Shown: positions 1 to 6,461, counted from the first letter of the stretch. The stretch: 64,000 nt of DNA from Oligoflexia bacterium (GCA_024229115.1 JAAEST010000097.1:292161-356160), one strand, 5' to 3'. Numbers and translations: made by a program. Notes: generated by a model from the sequence alone, not told the origin.

Positions 1-1
1 C

Positions 2-817
2 CTAAACGCTCAAAGGAATTTGAGAGGAACGCGACTAGCGATGAACAAATCGTTAGAGAAGTTGTCTTCAGGACAAAGAATCAACAGAGCCGGTGACGAT
101 GCTGCCGGACTAGCAATCTCAGAAAATTTAAAGGCTCAGGTTAGAGGTCTTAAGCAAGCTGAAAGAAATGCGGAAGATGGTATTTCATTAGTTCAAATTG
201 CTGAAGGTGCATTATCTGAAACTTCAAACATTCTAATTAGATTAAGAGAACTCGCAGTTCAAGCTGCTTCGGACACTATCGGTGGTACTGAAAGAAAGTT
301 CCTTAACGTAGAATTCGAACAATTAACTTCAGAGATTGATCGTATTGCAAACTCTACAGAATTTAACCGTGTTCCACTACTAAACGGAACTGGTGCTGTA
401 TTTGATATCCAAATCGGAACGAGAAATGACCCTATAAGTGATAGATTAACGTTTGATGCTTCAAGTGCTGACGTTAACGTTGCTGCTCTTGGGCTTAACT
501 TAGCTTCTGTTGCTGACAAGATTTCTTCACAGAACTCACTTTCAGCGATTGACCAGGCGATTATTTCTGTTTCAGGGATTAGAGCTGACTTTGGTGCTCT
601 TCAAAACCGTCTACAGTCAACTGTAAACAATATTGCGGTAAGTATTGAGAACTTATCTGCTGCAAACTCTCGTGTTAGAGACACTGACGTTGCGGCCGAA
701 ACTGCTGAACTGACTAGAAACAACATTCTTATGAGTGCTGGTACTTCGGTTCTATCTCAGGCCAATGCTTCGACTAAAACTGCACTGAGCTTAATTCAGT
801 CAGCGTCGCAAGCTTAA
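2..817 (+). CDS. Flagellin, 5'-truncated by window edge
   Basis: Structural subunit of the flagellar filament. The reading frame is open from base 2, so the true start lies upstream; the in-window TTG at 20 is not the start because the preceding codons (L-N-A-Q-R-N) continue the flagellin N terminus. The conserved D0/D1 signature with KLSSGQRINRAGDDAAGLAIS follows directly, and the C-terminal D1/D0 helix with SAANSRVRDTDVAAETAEL is intact. The central domain is very short, as in minimal flagellins. The C terminus departs from the usual QANQAP..ALKLL ending: it reads QANASTKTALSLIQSASQA. It is followed 237 bp later by a second flagellin, so this is a tandem flagellin locus. Confidence 0.95.
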   Translation, partial: LNAQRNLRGTRLAMNKSLEKLSSGQRINRAGDDAAGLAISENLKAQVRGLKQAERNAEDGISLVQIAEGALSETSNILIRLRELAVQAASDTIGGTERKFLNVEFEQLTSEIDRIANSTEFNRVPLLNGTGAVFDIQIGTRNDPISDRLTFDASSADVNVAALGLNLASVADKISSQNSLSAIDQAIISVSGIRADFGALQNRLQSTVNNIAVSIENLSAANSRVRDTDVAAETAELTRNNILMSAGTSVLSQANASTKTALSLIQSASQA

Positions 818-834
818 TTGAACGTTAATCTTTA

Positions 835-849
835 AACACTAGGAGTGTT
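835..849 (+). promoter_or_regulatory. Small hairpin with GGA in loop, candidate CsrA site
   Basis: AACAC (835-839) and GTGTT (845-849) pair around the loop TAGGA. GGA in a hairpin loop is the classical binding element of CsrA/RsmA. It lies just after the first flagellin gene, at the head of the spacer before the second. Whether it belongs to the leader of the second gene or the 3' end of the first depends on the transcription start, which is not known. Confidence 0.35.
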
Positions 850-881
850 ACATGTTGGAAACGACTGGTTGAAGAAACTAA

Positions 882-913
882 AGCAACGAACTACCCTGCA
901 ATTGTGAGTTGCT
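882..913 (+). other. Inverted repeat in flagellin spacer
   Basis: AGCAAC at 882-887 is the exact reverse complement of GTTGCT at 908-913, giving a six base-pair stem with a 20-nt loop. There is no U-tract, so it is not a convincing terminator. It may be part of the folded leader of the second flagellin. Confidence 0.35.
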
Positions 914-993
914 GAAAACACAAAACAGAAGATTAAAAAAGAAAAAGAAAAAATTATTCGAAAAGAAGAACTGAATTTTAATATTAATATTTA

Positions 994-1014
994 CCGGGAC
1001 AAGGAAGTCCTCGG
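994..1014 (+). promoter_or_regulatory. Leader hairpin with CsrA consensus in loop
   Basis: CCGGGAC (994-1000) pairs with GTCCTCGG (1007-1014) through seven base pairs with one bulged T, presenting the loop AAGGAA. The sequence ACAAGGAAGT (999-1008) matches the CsrA consensus core ACANGGANGU. A second near-match, ACAGGAGGT at 1021-1029, lies about 20 nt downstream. A pair of sites of this kind resembles the hag leader of Bacillus, where CsrA represses flagellin translation. CsrA itself is not encoded in the window. Confidence 0.5.
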
Positions 1015-1034
1015 AACATTACAGGAGGTAAGGC

Positions 1035-1052
1035 ATGTTTGAAGGAGATTAA
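1035..1052 (+). CDS. Five-codon upstream ORF before flagellin 2
   Basis: A strong Shine-Dalgarno sequence (AGGAGG, 1023-1028) sits 6 nt before ATG 1035, which opens a five-codon frame (MFEGD) ending at TAA 1052. Only two bases separate its stop from the flagellin ATG, and the flagellin's own Shine-Dalgarno sequence (GAAGGAGA) lies inside it. Translation of the mini-ORF could deliver terminating ribosomes to the flagellin start or keep the leader open. It may equally be a chance by-product of a duplicated ribosome binding site. Confidence 0.35.
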   Translation: MFEGD

Positions 1053-1054
1053 TC

Positions 1055-1888
1055 ATGGGATTAAGAATTAATACCAACACGGCTTCATTGTCGGCTCAAC
1101 GTTCACTAGGTATGACTAACAGAAGAGTGAATGACAACTTGAGAAAGTTATCGTCAGGTGAAAGAGTTACAAAAGCAAGTGATGATGCCGCTGGATTAGC
1201 AATTAGTGAAAAATTAAAAGCTCAAATAAGAGGATTTAGACAAGCAAAGAGAAACGCAAATGATGCGATCTCGATGATACAAACCGCAGAAGGTGGTTTA
1301 AGCGAAATCTCAAACATCGTAATTAGATTAAGAGAACTCGCGGTACAAGCAGCTTCTGATACGATAGGAAATAAAGAACGTGATTTTACAAATATCGAAT
1401 TCCAACAACTTAAAGACGAGATCGACAGAATCTCAAGGTCTTCAGAGTTTAACGGAACTGCGCTACTCGATGGCACAGGTGGAGTCCTTGACTTCCAGGT
1501 CGGTATCAACAATGATCCAATTCTTGACCGCCTTACGTATGATGGTACGAAAGCAAATGCGACTCTTACCTCACTTGGGCTTACAGGTGAAGCCGTTAAC
1601 AGCAAAGAGGGCGCGCAAGTCTCGTTACAAAAACTTGATAATGCGTTGGTGCAGATTAACGGTGTGCGAGCAGAGCTCGGTGCTACACAAAACAGGTTAT
1701 CATCAGCCATCAACAACTTGGCCGTTACAGATGAAAACCTTAGCGCTGCGAACTCGCGAATTAGAGATGTTGATGTAGCTGCAGAAACTGCAGACTTAAC
1801 TAGAAACAACATCCTAGTTCAAGCAGGTACTTCGGTATTGTCTCAGGCAAACCAGGCGCCGAATATTGCCCTTAAATTACTTGGATAG
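1055..1888 (+). CDS. Flagellin
   Basis: Full-length flagellin of 277 residues. It starts with the canonical MGLRINTNTASLSAQRSL, carries the D1 signature LRKLSSGERVTKASDDAAGLA, and ends with the typical SQANQAPNIALKLLG. The central region is short, so D2/D3 domains are missing. It is a close paralogue of the upstream truncated flagellin, and the two probably form different parts of one filament. Start choice is firm: ATG 1055 with GAAGGAGA 6 nt upstream and the invariant N terminus. Translation is likely regulated by the structured leader at 835-1052. A strong intrinsic terminator follows the stop. Confidence 0.97.
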   Translation: MGLRINTNTASLSAQRSLGMTNRRVNDNLRKLSSGERVTKASDDAAGLAISEKLKAQIRGFRQAKRNANDAISMIQTAEGGLSEISNIVIRLRELAVQAASDTIGNKERDFTNIEFQQLKDEIDRISRSSEFNGTALLDGTGGVLDFQVGINNDPILDRLTYDGTKANATLTSLGLTGEAVNSKEGAQVSLQKLDNALVQINGVRAELGATQNRLSSAINNLAVTDENLSAANSRIRDVDVAAETADLTRNNILVQAGTSVLSQANQAPNIALKLLG

Positions 1889-1904
1889 TTTATTTTTCTT
1901 TTTA

Positions 1905-1940
1905 TTGCCCTGAGCTTCGGATGAAGCCAGGGCATTTTTC
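1905..1940 (+). terminator. Rho-independent terminator of flagellin 2
   Basis: GCCCTG (1907-1912) pairs with CAGGGC after inner pairing of GCTTC with GAAGC, closed by a GGAT loop and followed by TTTTT. This is a strong, GC-rich hairpin in an AT-rich genome. Confidence 0.9.
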
Positions 1941-1960
1941 CGTTTATTTTTTCCCATTAT

Positions 1961-1988
1961 TTCAAATAGCTAAGTGCTCGAGTATAAT
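1961..1988 (+). promoter_or_regulatory. Sigma-70-type promoter giving a leaderless start
   Basis: A perfect TATAAT occupies 1983-1988, with TTCAAA at 1961-1966 as a plausible -35 (16-bp spacer). The -10 ends 6 bp before ATG 1995, so the expected +1 is the A of the ATG or within a base of it. There is no Shine-Dalgarno sequence. Confidence 0.6.
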
Positions 1989-1994
1989 TTAAGA

Positions 1995-2999
1995 ATGAGT
2001 ACTAAGAAGCCAAACGATTCAACAGATGAAACAGTAGTTTACCGAAAGACTATAGTAATCTTTGGTGTTTCTTCCTTTGTAGGTAGCTCATTAGCTGAAT
2101 TTTTTAAGAAAGATTATAAAGTTATTGGAACCTATAATAAGAATCCAGTCTCTATTCCAGGAGTTCTCACAATTCCTTGTGATGTTCTAGTTAAAGAAGA
2201 AGTTCAACTGGCCCTCTTTGCATTTAAACCAGATATAACTATTTATTGTGCGGGGTTATCGTCGATTGTTGATTGTTCTAAGAGAGAAGAGCTAGCCGAT
2301 GCTTTAAATACAAGCGGGCTTTTCAATGTTGCGGAATATTGCCAACGTTATAAATCACAGATTTGTTACTTAAGTTCTTCTTTTGTTTTTGGAGGGGAGA
2401 ATAGAAACTATATTGAAATGGATATTCCTGATCCAAATACTGTTTATGGAAAAACTCAAGCAGCAGCTGAATTCTATATTCAGAAAACTTCTCTTAATTA
2501 CGTTATCTTTAGAACCTCAAAACTTTATGGAAGAGGTTTAAATATTACGAATCCAACATTTTTTGAAAACCTTCAAAGAAAGATGCGTTTAAATCAACCT
2601 TCAAATCTTGATTCATTCGTTCATACAGGTTTTATGGATGTGGCCTTCTTAGGAATGGTAATGAAGATTTGTTTTGATCGTGGTGTTCAAAATAGATTAC
2701 TACAAGTAACCACAAAAGATGTGATGAATCACTATGAGTTTGCAAAAGAATATTGCAATGTTTTTGGAGAGTCGAGTGATCTTGTCTCGAAAGCAAAGTG
2801 GCCTTTACCGGTAATGCAAGGGACTCAGGGAAGTAGTTCAGGTCTTCATTACAAATTAGATCTAGCCAATATTGAAGGTTTTTTAAATGTTGAAATGCCT
2901 TCTATAAGGGAATCTTTAGAGTTTACCTATAAAAGATTGCATGGAGATGAATCTAAAAAAGGGAAAGGCAGTAAGAGTGAGGGAGTTCAGTTTATCTAG
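1995..2999 (+). CDS. RmlD-like NAD(P)-dependent sugar epimerase/reductase
   Basis: Extended short-chain dehydrogenase of the RmlD (dTDP-4-dehydrorhamnose reductase) type, about 334 residues. The N-terminal Rossmann motif is GVSSFVGSSL, and the catalytic YGKTQAAAE provides the Tyr-x3-Lys pair. Such enzymes act in the cytoplasm on nucleotide-sugar intermediates for surface polysaccharides, or on glycans attached to flagellin; the location behind flagellins would fit the latter, but this is inference. A GTG at 1974 is in frame, but it lies upstream of the TATAAT box at 1983, so ATG 1995 is preferred. The C-terminal tail (KKGKGSKSEG) is lysine-rich. The end overlaps the convergent gene by 8 bp. 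Confidence 0.8.
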   Translation: MSTKKPNDSTDETVVYRKTIVIFGVSSFVGSSLAEFFKKDYKVIGTYNKNPVSIPGVLTIPCDVLVKEEVQLALFAFKPDITIYCAGLSSIVDCSKREELADALNTSGLFNVAEYCQRYKSQICYLSSSFVFGGENRNYIEMDIPDPNTVYGKTQAAAEFYIQKTSLNYVIFRTSKLYGRGLNITNPTFFENLQRKMRLNQPSNLDSFVHTGFMDVAFLGMVMKICFDRGVQNRLLQVTTKDVMNHYEFAKEYCNVFGESSDLVSKAKWPLPVMQGTQGSSSGLHYKLDLANIEGFLNVEMPSIRESLEFTYKRLHGDESKKGKGSKSEGVQFI

Positions 3000-3525
3000 C
3001 TGATTGGCGGATAAATTCAGAAAGATAGTGTCTTACCATGGCATCAATGTCCACGATTTCTCCCTGAAAATTCCAAGTGATTTTATTAAAGGCACCAATC
3101 TTTGCTTCTACTTCATGAACAGGACCTGTTCCGAAGCTATCACCTTCAGAAACTCTAGGAGCGTAAAGATCTTTTCCGTTAGCAAGAAATCCAATAGTGA
3201 TGAGGTTGTTTGCCTTACGAGAAAAAATTAATCTTAGCGAGTTTCTAAAAAGCATAAAATCATTAACAGTGTTACTGATCTTAAACATTTTGATTTGTGC
3301 ATGAGAAGCAGAGTTACTTCTATATTGATTAAATTTCTGAATATAAACTTCAAAGCGATCTCTTACTTGATTCATAAAATTAATCGAAGACTCTTCTAAG
3401 AAATGAACAGGATTCAAGTGATCATTCATATTAATGATTCCTGATTCCTCCATATTAATTTCTTCGAGGGCTAGGTTTTCGATCCAAGTAGTAGAGATTT
3501 TGTCTGTGTCGATAAATTCATTCAT
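2992..3525 (-). CDS. Conserved hypothetical protein
   Basis: A soluble protein of about 177 residues with no family I recognise. No signal peptide or membrane segment is apparent. The frame remains open upstream to an ATG at 3633, but that extension overlaps the candidate 6S RNA and its terminator, so I place the start at ATG 3525 (MNEFIDTDKISTTW). That ATG follows a consensus TTGACA/GATCAT promoter with 6 bp between the -10 and the ATG, implying a leaderless mRNA. The body alternates charged and aromatic residues, and the C-terminal half has a beta-rich look. Its stop region overlaps the stop of the convergent RmlD-like gene. Confidence 0.65.
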   Translation of the reverse strand: MNEFIDTDKISTTWIENLALEEINMEESGIINMNDHLNPVHFLEESSINFMNQVRDRFEVYIQKFNQYRSNSASHAQIKMFKISNTVNDFMLFRNSLRLIFSRKANNLITIGFLANGKDLYAPRVSEGDSFGTGPVHEVEAKIGAFNKITWNFQGEIVDIDAMVRHYLSEFIRQSAR

Positions 3526-3531
3526 ATAAAA

Positions 3532-3560
3532 ATGATCGTTTCTCAGAGCGAGAATGTCAA
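3532..3560 (-). promoter_or_regulatory. Sigma-70 promoter, leaderless geometry
   Basis: Read on the minus strand, a perfect TTGACA (3560-3555), a 17-bp spacer and GATCAT (3537-3532, four of six matches) precede ATG 3525 by exactly 6 bp. No Shine-Dalgarno sequence lies between. Confidence 0.6.
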
Positions 3561-3589
3561 TTGTAATAAGTGTTTTGGTGATTTTGAAA

Positions 3590-3777
3590 AGAAAAGAAGG
3601 GCCTAAGGGGCAATTTAGGATTCCGCCCGTCATATGACAGGTGGATGCAGTAGATAATCACTTTAGGCTTCTCACTCCATTTGATTGCTCAAAGTGTGAG
3701 CTTGCTCACCGTAACCAGTGACCGCTTCCCTAAGATTTATTGTAGGGCGAAACACGTTCTGCCTACCTCAGGACCCA
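3590..3777 (-). ncRNA. ssrS: Probable 6S RNA (RNA polymerase-binding)
   Basis: The minus strand holds a TATAAT box (3788-3783) followed by about 188 nt whose ends pair: GGGTC-C-TGAGG at the 5' end with CCTTAGGCCC at the 3' end (3608-3599), ten base pairs with one bulge, then a T-rich run. The internal part resembles the apical arm of gammaproteobacterial 6S RNA: GGTGAGCAAGCTCAC followed by GAGAAGCCTAAA, compared with GGTGAGCATGCTCGG and GAGAAGCCTTAAA in E. coli. Length, closed ends and the apical arm all fit 6S RNA, which sequesters the housekeeping RNA polymerase in stationary phase. I have no covariance-model score, so the identification is by eye. Confidence 0.6.
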
Positions 3778-3782
3778 ATACG

Positions 3783-3811
3783 ATTATACACGAATTATTG
3801 GTAGTTGTAAT
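3783..3811 (-). promoter_or_regulatory. Promoter of the putative 6S RNA
   Basis: On the minus strand a perfect TATAAT (3788-3783) lies 6-7 bp before the predicted RNA 5' end at about 3777. A TTACAA stands at the -35 position with 17-bp spacing. The -35 is weak, which is common for genes with an optimal -10. Confidence 0.5.
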
Positions 3812-3873
3812 TAATGATTGGCAGGGAAAAGGCTGACAGGATTATATAATTTCAGCTATTTAGTGTGGAAATA

Positions 3874-3902
3874 TTGCTTCGCGTCGCAAAATGCAGTATA
3901 AT
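3874..3902 (+). promoter_or_regulatory. Promoter of the Tad pilus operon
   Basis: TTGCTT (3874-3879), a 17-bp spacer and a perfect TATAAT (3897-3902) place a transcription start near 3909. That leaves a leader of roughly 87 nt before the Flp pilin ATG at 3996. The leader contains GGATTTTTTCC, a weak stem, and ends with the ribosome binding site AGGAGTGGGAT. Confidence 0.65.
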
Positions 3903-3995
3903 TATATATAGACATAGAGTAGTAAAAAAGAAGGATTTTTTCCTCAAGTTTTGGGGCGTTCTCACCGATGAGATCTTTACTAACAGGAGTGGGAT

Positions 3996-4181
3996 ATGAA
4001 AAATCTGATTCTTTCGTACATCAAAGAAGAAGATGGACAAACATCTACAGAGTACATTCTCTTAGTTGCCGTGGTAGCTCTAATCGTATTTAGATTTAAG
4101 AGTATCGCTACTGAGAAACTGAGCTCTATTACTGACAGCGTATTTAAGAAAGCTGAAGGTTTCGTAAACGAGATGAACTAA
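3996..4181 (+). CDS. flp: Flp-type (type IVb) major pilin
   Basis: A 61-residue prepilin. A short charged leader ends in DG, followed by QTSTEYILLVAVVALIV: the Gly|Gln cleavage site, Glu at +5 and Tyr at +6 are diagnostic of Flp/Fap pilins cut by a TadV-type peptidase. The protein inserts in the inner membrane through this helix and is assembled by the Tad ATPase. It is the first gene of the operon with a strong ribosome binding site (AGGAG), and it is followed by a perfect-looking long hairpin at 4178-4212, both consistent with high expression relative to downstream genes. Start ATG is unambiguous. Confidence 0.93.
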   Translation: MKNLILSYIKEEDGQTSTEYILLVAVVALIVFRFKSIATEKLSSITDSVFKKAEGFVNEMN

Positions 4182-4212
4182 TTCAAGGTCACATCGAGTG
4201 ACTTTGAATTAG
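4178..4212 (+). other. 15-bp stem-loop at the Flp stop codon
   Basis: CTAATTCAAGGTCAC and GTGACTTTGAATTAG pair over 15 positions (one G-U) around the loop ATCGA. The stop codon lies inside the 5' arm. No uridine run follows, so it is more likely an mRNA stabiliser or processing/attenuation site separating abundant pilin message from the rest of the operon than a simple terminator. Confidence 0.6.
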
Positions 4213-4258
4213 TGTCTGTCTTTATCAAAATTTACTCTTTTAGGGAGTGTCTTCCCTA

Positions 4259-4286
4259 TTGCACTTTTTTTTATCTAAGTTAACCT
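4259..4286 (+). promoter_or_regulatory. Possible internal promoter, leaderless geometry
   Basis: TTGCAC (4259-4264), a 16-bp T-rich spacer and TAACCT (4281-4286) end 6 bp before ATG 4293. The gene has no visible Shine-Dalgarno sequence. The -10 matches only three of six consensus positions, so this is tentative. Confidence 0.3.
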
Positions 4287-4292
4287 AGAACT

Positions 4293-4508
4293 ATGTCTAG
4301 TTCGAAGAAAAACTCTGGTCAAGCAGTTATAGAATATCTATTGATATTTGGTTTTATGGCCCTCATCGCGGTTAATCTCATAAGAGGTTTAGGGGGAGCG
4401 CTAGGTAATTCTGTCGGGAGTCTTGCTTATGCTCTTACGCAAGAACTAGCAACTGGTGTTTGTCCACGTAACTGTTTCTATCATGGTTACAAGAATCAGG
4501 TAGATTAA
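4293..4508 (+). CDS. Flp/TadE-like small pilin
   Basis: A 71-residue protein with a prepilin-like N terminus: SG|QAVIEYLLIFGFMALIAV has the Gly-Gln cleavage point and Glu-Tyr at +5/+6. After the membrane helix comes a glycine-rich part and two cysteines (CPRNC) that could form a disulphide in the periplasm. It is likely a minor Flp pilin or pseudopilin of the same machine. It sits between the major pilin and the prepilin peptidase; its TAA overlaps the ATG of tadV (taATG). No Shine-Dalgarno sequence is evident before ATG 4293. Confidence 0.8.
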   Translation: MSSSKKNSGQAVIEYLLIFGFMALIAVNLIRGLGGALGNSVGSLAYALTQELATGVCPRNCFYHGYKNQVD

Positions 4509-5014
4509 TGCCAATAGCTGTCTATATTTTTCTCTTAATTCAGCTTTTAGTCGTCGCTTATGTAGATATTAGAAAGAAAATTATCTCTAATTATTGGACG
4601 ATTATTAATTTGGTGTTCTTTTTGATTGCTCTTTTTGTTTTTCCTGAGACATATGTCATTGCTTGGAAGACATTTCTTTATCCTTTTGCTTTTTTGTTTG
4701 TGGGCTTTGCTCTTTTTGCCATAAAAATAATGGGAGCAGGAGACTCAAAATATCTCTTCAGCTTTTTTTTCTTAGTCCCCAATGGATTTCAAGAAGACTT
4801 TTTCATTCTTCTTGCATACTCGACAGTTATTGTTGGTCTTTCACTACTACTTCTGAACACAATCAAAAATTTTGGTATAATTTGGGATGGAATAAAGTGG
4901 AAAAATCTCCACTATATTAAACAGGCCTATGGAACTAAATTTTCATATGCCCCAGTTATCGCCGTAGCTTGGATATGGTTTGGAATAGAGTTTGGAAAAA
5001 AAGTTTTGTGGTAG
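4508..5014 (+). CDS. tadV: TadV/CpaA prepilin peptidase (A24 family)
   Basis: Inner-membrane aspartyl protease of 168 residues, the usual size of the short TadV/CpaA form lacking the N-methylase domain. Both catalytic aspartates are visible: VDIRKKIISN in the first loop and MGAGDSK, the GxGD motif, around residue 79. It would remove the leader peptides of the five pilin-like proteins in this operon after their conserved Gly. Several hydrophobic segments cover most of the length. The start overlaps the stop of the preceding gene, and the 3' end overlaps the next gene, showing translational coupling. Confidence 0.92.
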   Translation: MPIAVYIFLLIQLLVVAYVDIRKKIISNYWTIINLVFFLIALFVFPETYVIAWKTFLYPFAFLFVGFALFAIKIMGAGDSKYLFSFFFLVPNGFQEDFFILLAYSTVIVGLSLLLLNTIKNFGIIWDGIKWKNLHYIKQAYGTKFSYAPVIAVAWIWFGIEFGKKVLW

Positions 5015-5318
5015 CTTACCATTAAAAAAAGCCAAGGAAGAAAAAGGTCAAACAACAGTAGAGTATATACTTCTGCTAGCCGTTGTTATTTCTTTCACTG
5101 TAGGAATTTTTCAAAGTCAAAGATTTCAAGAGTTCATGGGAAGTGATTCAGACTTCTTTCAAATTATTAAATTAAGACTAGAGTATAACTATCGCCACGC
5201 TTATCTTCCTGAAGATCCTGATAATAATTTAGATGTTCAGGCTAAGCATGATTCTTTCTATGATAGTGAATCAGATTCTTCGAGGTTTTTTTCTGGAATA
5301 AGGGAATATCCTCAATGA
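4992..5318 (+). CDS. Pilin-like protein with acidic tail
   Basis: A protein of about 108 residues with a prepilin N terminus: EEKG|QTTVEYILLLAVVISFTVGIF has the Gly-Gln site and Glu-Tyr. The rest is hydrophilic and rich in Asp, Ser and Tyr (PEDPDNNLD, FYDSESDSSRFF), unlike the short Flp pilins, so it is probably a minor pilin or TadE/TadF-like pseudopilin. The start used is TTG 4992, inside the end of tadV in another frame; no better ATG precedes the motif. The stop overlaps the next ATG by 4 bp. Confidence 0.75.
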   Translation: MEKKFCGSLPLKKAKEEKGQTTVEYILLLAVVISFTVGIFQSQRFQEFMGSDSDFFQIIKLRLEYNYRHAYLPEDPDNNLDVQAKHDSFYDSESDSSRFFSGIREYPQ

Positions 5319-5839
5319 GTATCGTCAGAAAAAATGAAGGTCAATCAACAATCGAATTCTTAATGAGCTTTGTCTTTGTGATTGGCTTTATGATGACATT
5401 TGTTCGAATTACTTTGAACTATACGAATGGGTTTCTTGTTCATTACGCGACTTTTGTCTCTTCAAGGGCCTATATGGTCGCGGATAATAATGGTTCAGGT
5501 GGGGCTGCTGACAACTATGCCTTTCTTCAAGCAACAAAAGTCTACGAAAAATTTAATTTTGCTGCTTTTATAAATGAATACGATAGTCCACTAAGAGTGA
5601 ATACACCTGGTTCAATGGATTCGCCACAAACAAATATTTATGTTGGTGTATATGCCGACTATACAGATTTCTTTTCAACTCCAAACTTAGGTCCAGCGGA
5701 AACACTGGAGTTAAGATCAGAATCATACTTAGGTCGTGAACCAACTAGAGTTGAATGTTATGAGCAAGTTTGTGAAATGGTTAAGCAAATGGGCGGAGAT
5801 TGTCAGTATCATGCAACATTTGTGGATAATGGTTGTTAA
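5315..5839 (+). CDS. TadE-like pseudopilin
   Basis: A 174-residue protein with a prepilin-like motif (NEG|QSTIEFLMSFVFVIGFMMTF) and a single N-terminal membrane helix followed by a periplasmic domain. TadE-type pseudopilins have this arrangement and are also cleaved by TadV. The C-terminal part contains four cysteines (YEQVCEMVKQMGGDCQYH and the terminal NGC) likely to form disulphides. The start ATG 5315 overlaps the preceding stop. Confidence 0.75.
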   Translation: MSIVRKNEGQSTIEFLMSFVFVIGFMMTFVRITLNYTNGFLVHYATFVSSRAYMVADNNGSGGAADNYAFLQATKVYEKFNFAAFINEYDSPLRVNTPGSMDSPQTNIYVGVYADYTDFFSTPNLGPAETLELRSESYLGREPTRVECYEQVCEMVKQMGGDCQYHATFVDNGC

Positions 5840-6363
5840 AAATGGTGAAACTTTCAAAAAATAAAATAACAGTTGAAAATGAAGAGGGGCAAGCAGTCTT
5901 TGAACTGATTCTCTTTATGCCATTTTTCATTTTCTTTACGACAGTTATGTTCACCGTAGGAAATGCAATCAACGCTTCTATAAATCAACAAAAAGTCACG
6001 CGAAGATATTTTTATTATTTAGCGAAAGGAAATTCACGCATTCCTGATATTGAAGATCTTCAGCGCTGGAATGATGGTGGGCTTAGTGCTGTTGGTATGG
6101 CAGGACTAGGTTGGAGAGAAAGACAAGAAGGTGGTGCTAACGGAAATCCTGTGGCCAACTGTTATAAGTTCAACACAATTTTTGCTAATGATTACGATGA
6201 AGATTGTGATGAACCTGATGTAGACGAGGGAAAGACTCAGTTTATTAGGATATATACTTACTATGGTATTTGCGGATTAAACTATCGTTCTAGTCCATTT
6301 TCTAATGCTCTTGCTCCTGACTACACTTCTGCCTTCAGTGCTGGTGCTTGTACAAATCGATAA
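5833..6363 (+). CDS. TadE/TadF-like pseudopilin
   Basis: A 176-residue protein whose N terminus NEEG|QAVFELILFMPFFIFFTTVMF matches the pseudopilin pattern with Gly-Gln and Glu at +5. The +6 residue is Leu rather than Tyr, typical of TadE/F rather than Flp. The periplasmic part holds acidic clusters (DYDEDCDEPDVDEG) and four cysteines. Start could be TTG 5833, overlapping the preceding stop, or ATG 5842, which I cannot decide. It closes the run of five pilin-like genes. Confidence 0.75.
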   Translation: MLKMVKLSKNKITVENEEGQAVFELILFMPFFIFFTTVMFTVGNAINASINQQKVTRRYFYYLAKGNSRIPDIEDLQRWNDGGLSAVGMAGLGWRERQEGGANGNPVANCYKFNTIFANDYDEDCDEPDVDEGKTQFIRIYTYYGICGLNYRSSPFSNALAPDYTSAFSAGACTNR

Positions 6364-6461
6364 TCCTATTCATTTAGGTGGTCAAATCTGCCTGTCGAAG
6401 CTTTAAATCCTTGTAATTTGTTAAAATTAAAGAAAATCATCCTGGTAGGAGAGACCGGTTT

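Noticed and set aside
1222..1812. Long minus-strand open frame inside flagellin 2
   Set aside because: It is the antisense shadow of a certain gene with serine-rich, low-plausibility composition.
3821..3840. TGGCAGGGAAAAGGCT as a sigma-54 promoter before the Tad operon
   Set aside because: GG and GC are 10 bp apart, but the -12 reads AGGCT rather than TTGC and the -24 lacks the final C. The region has a better sigma-70 promoter at 3874.
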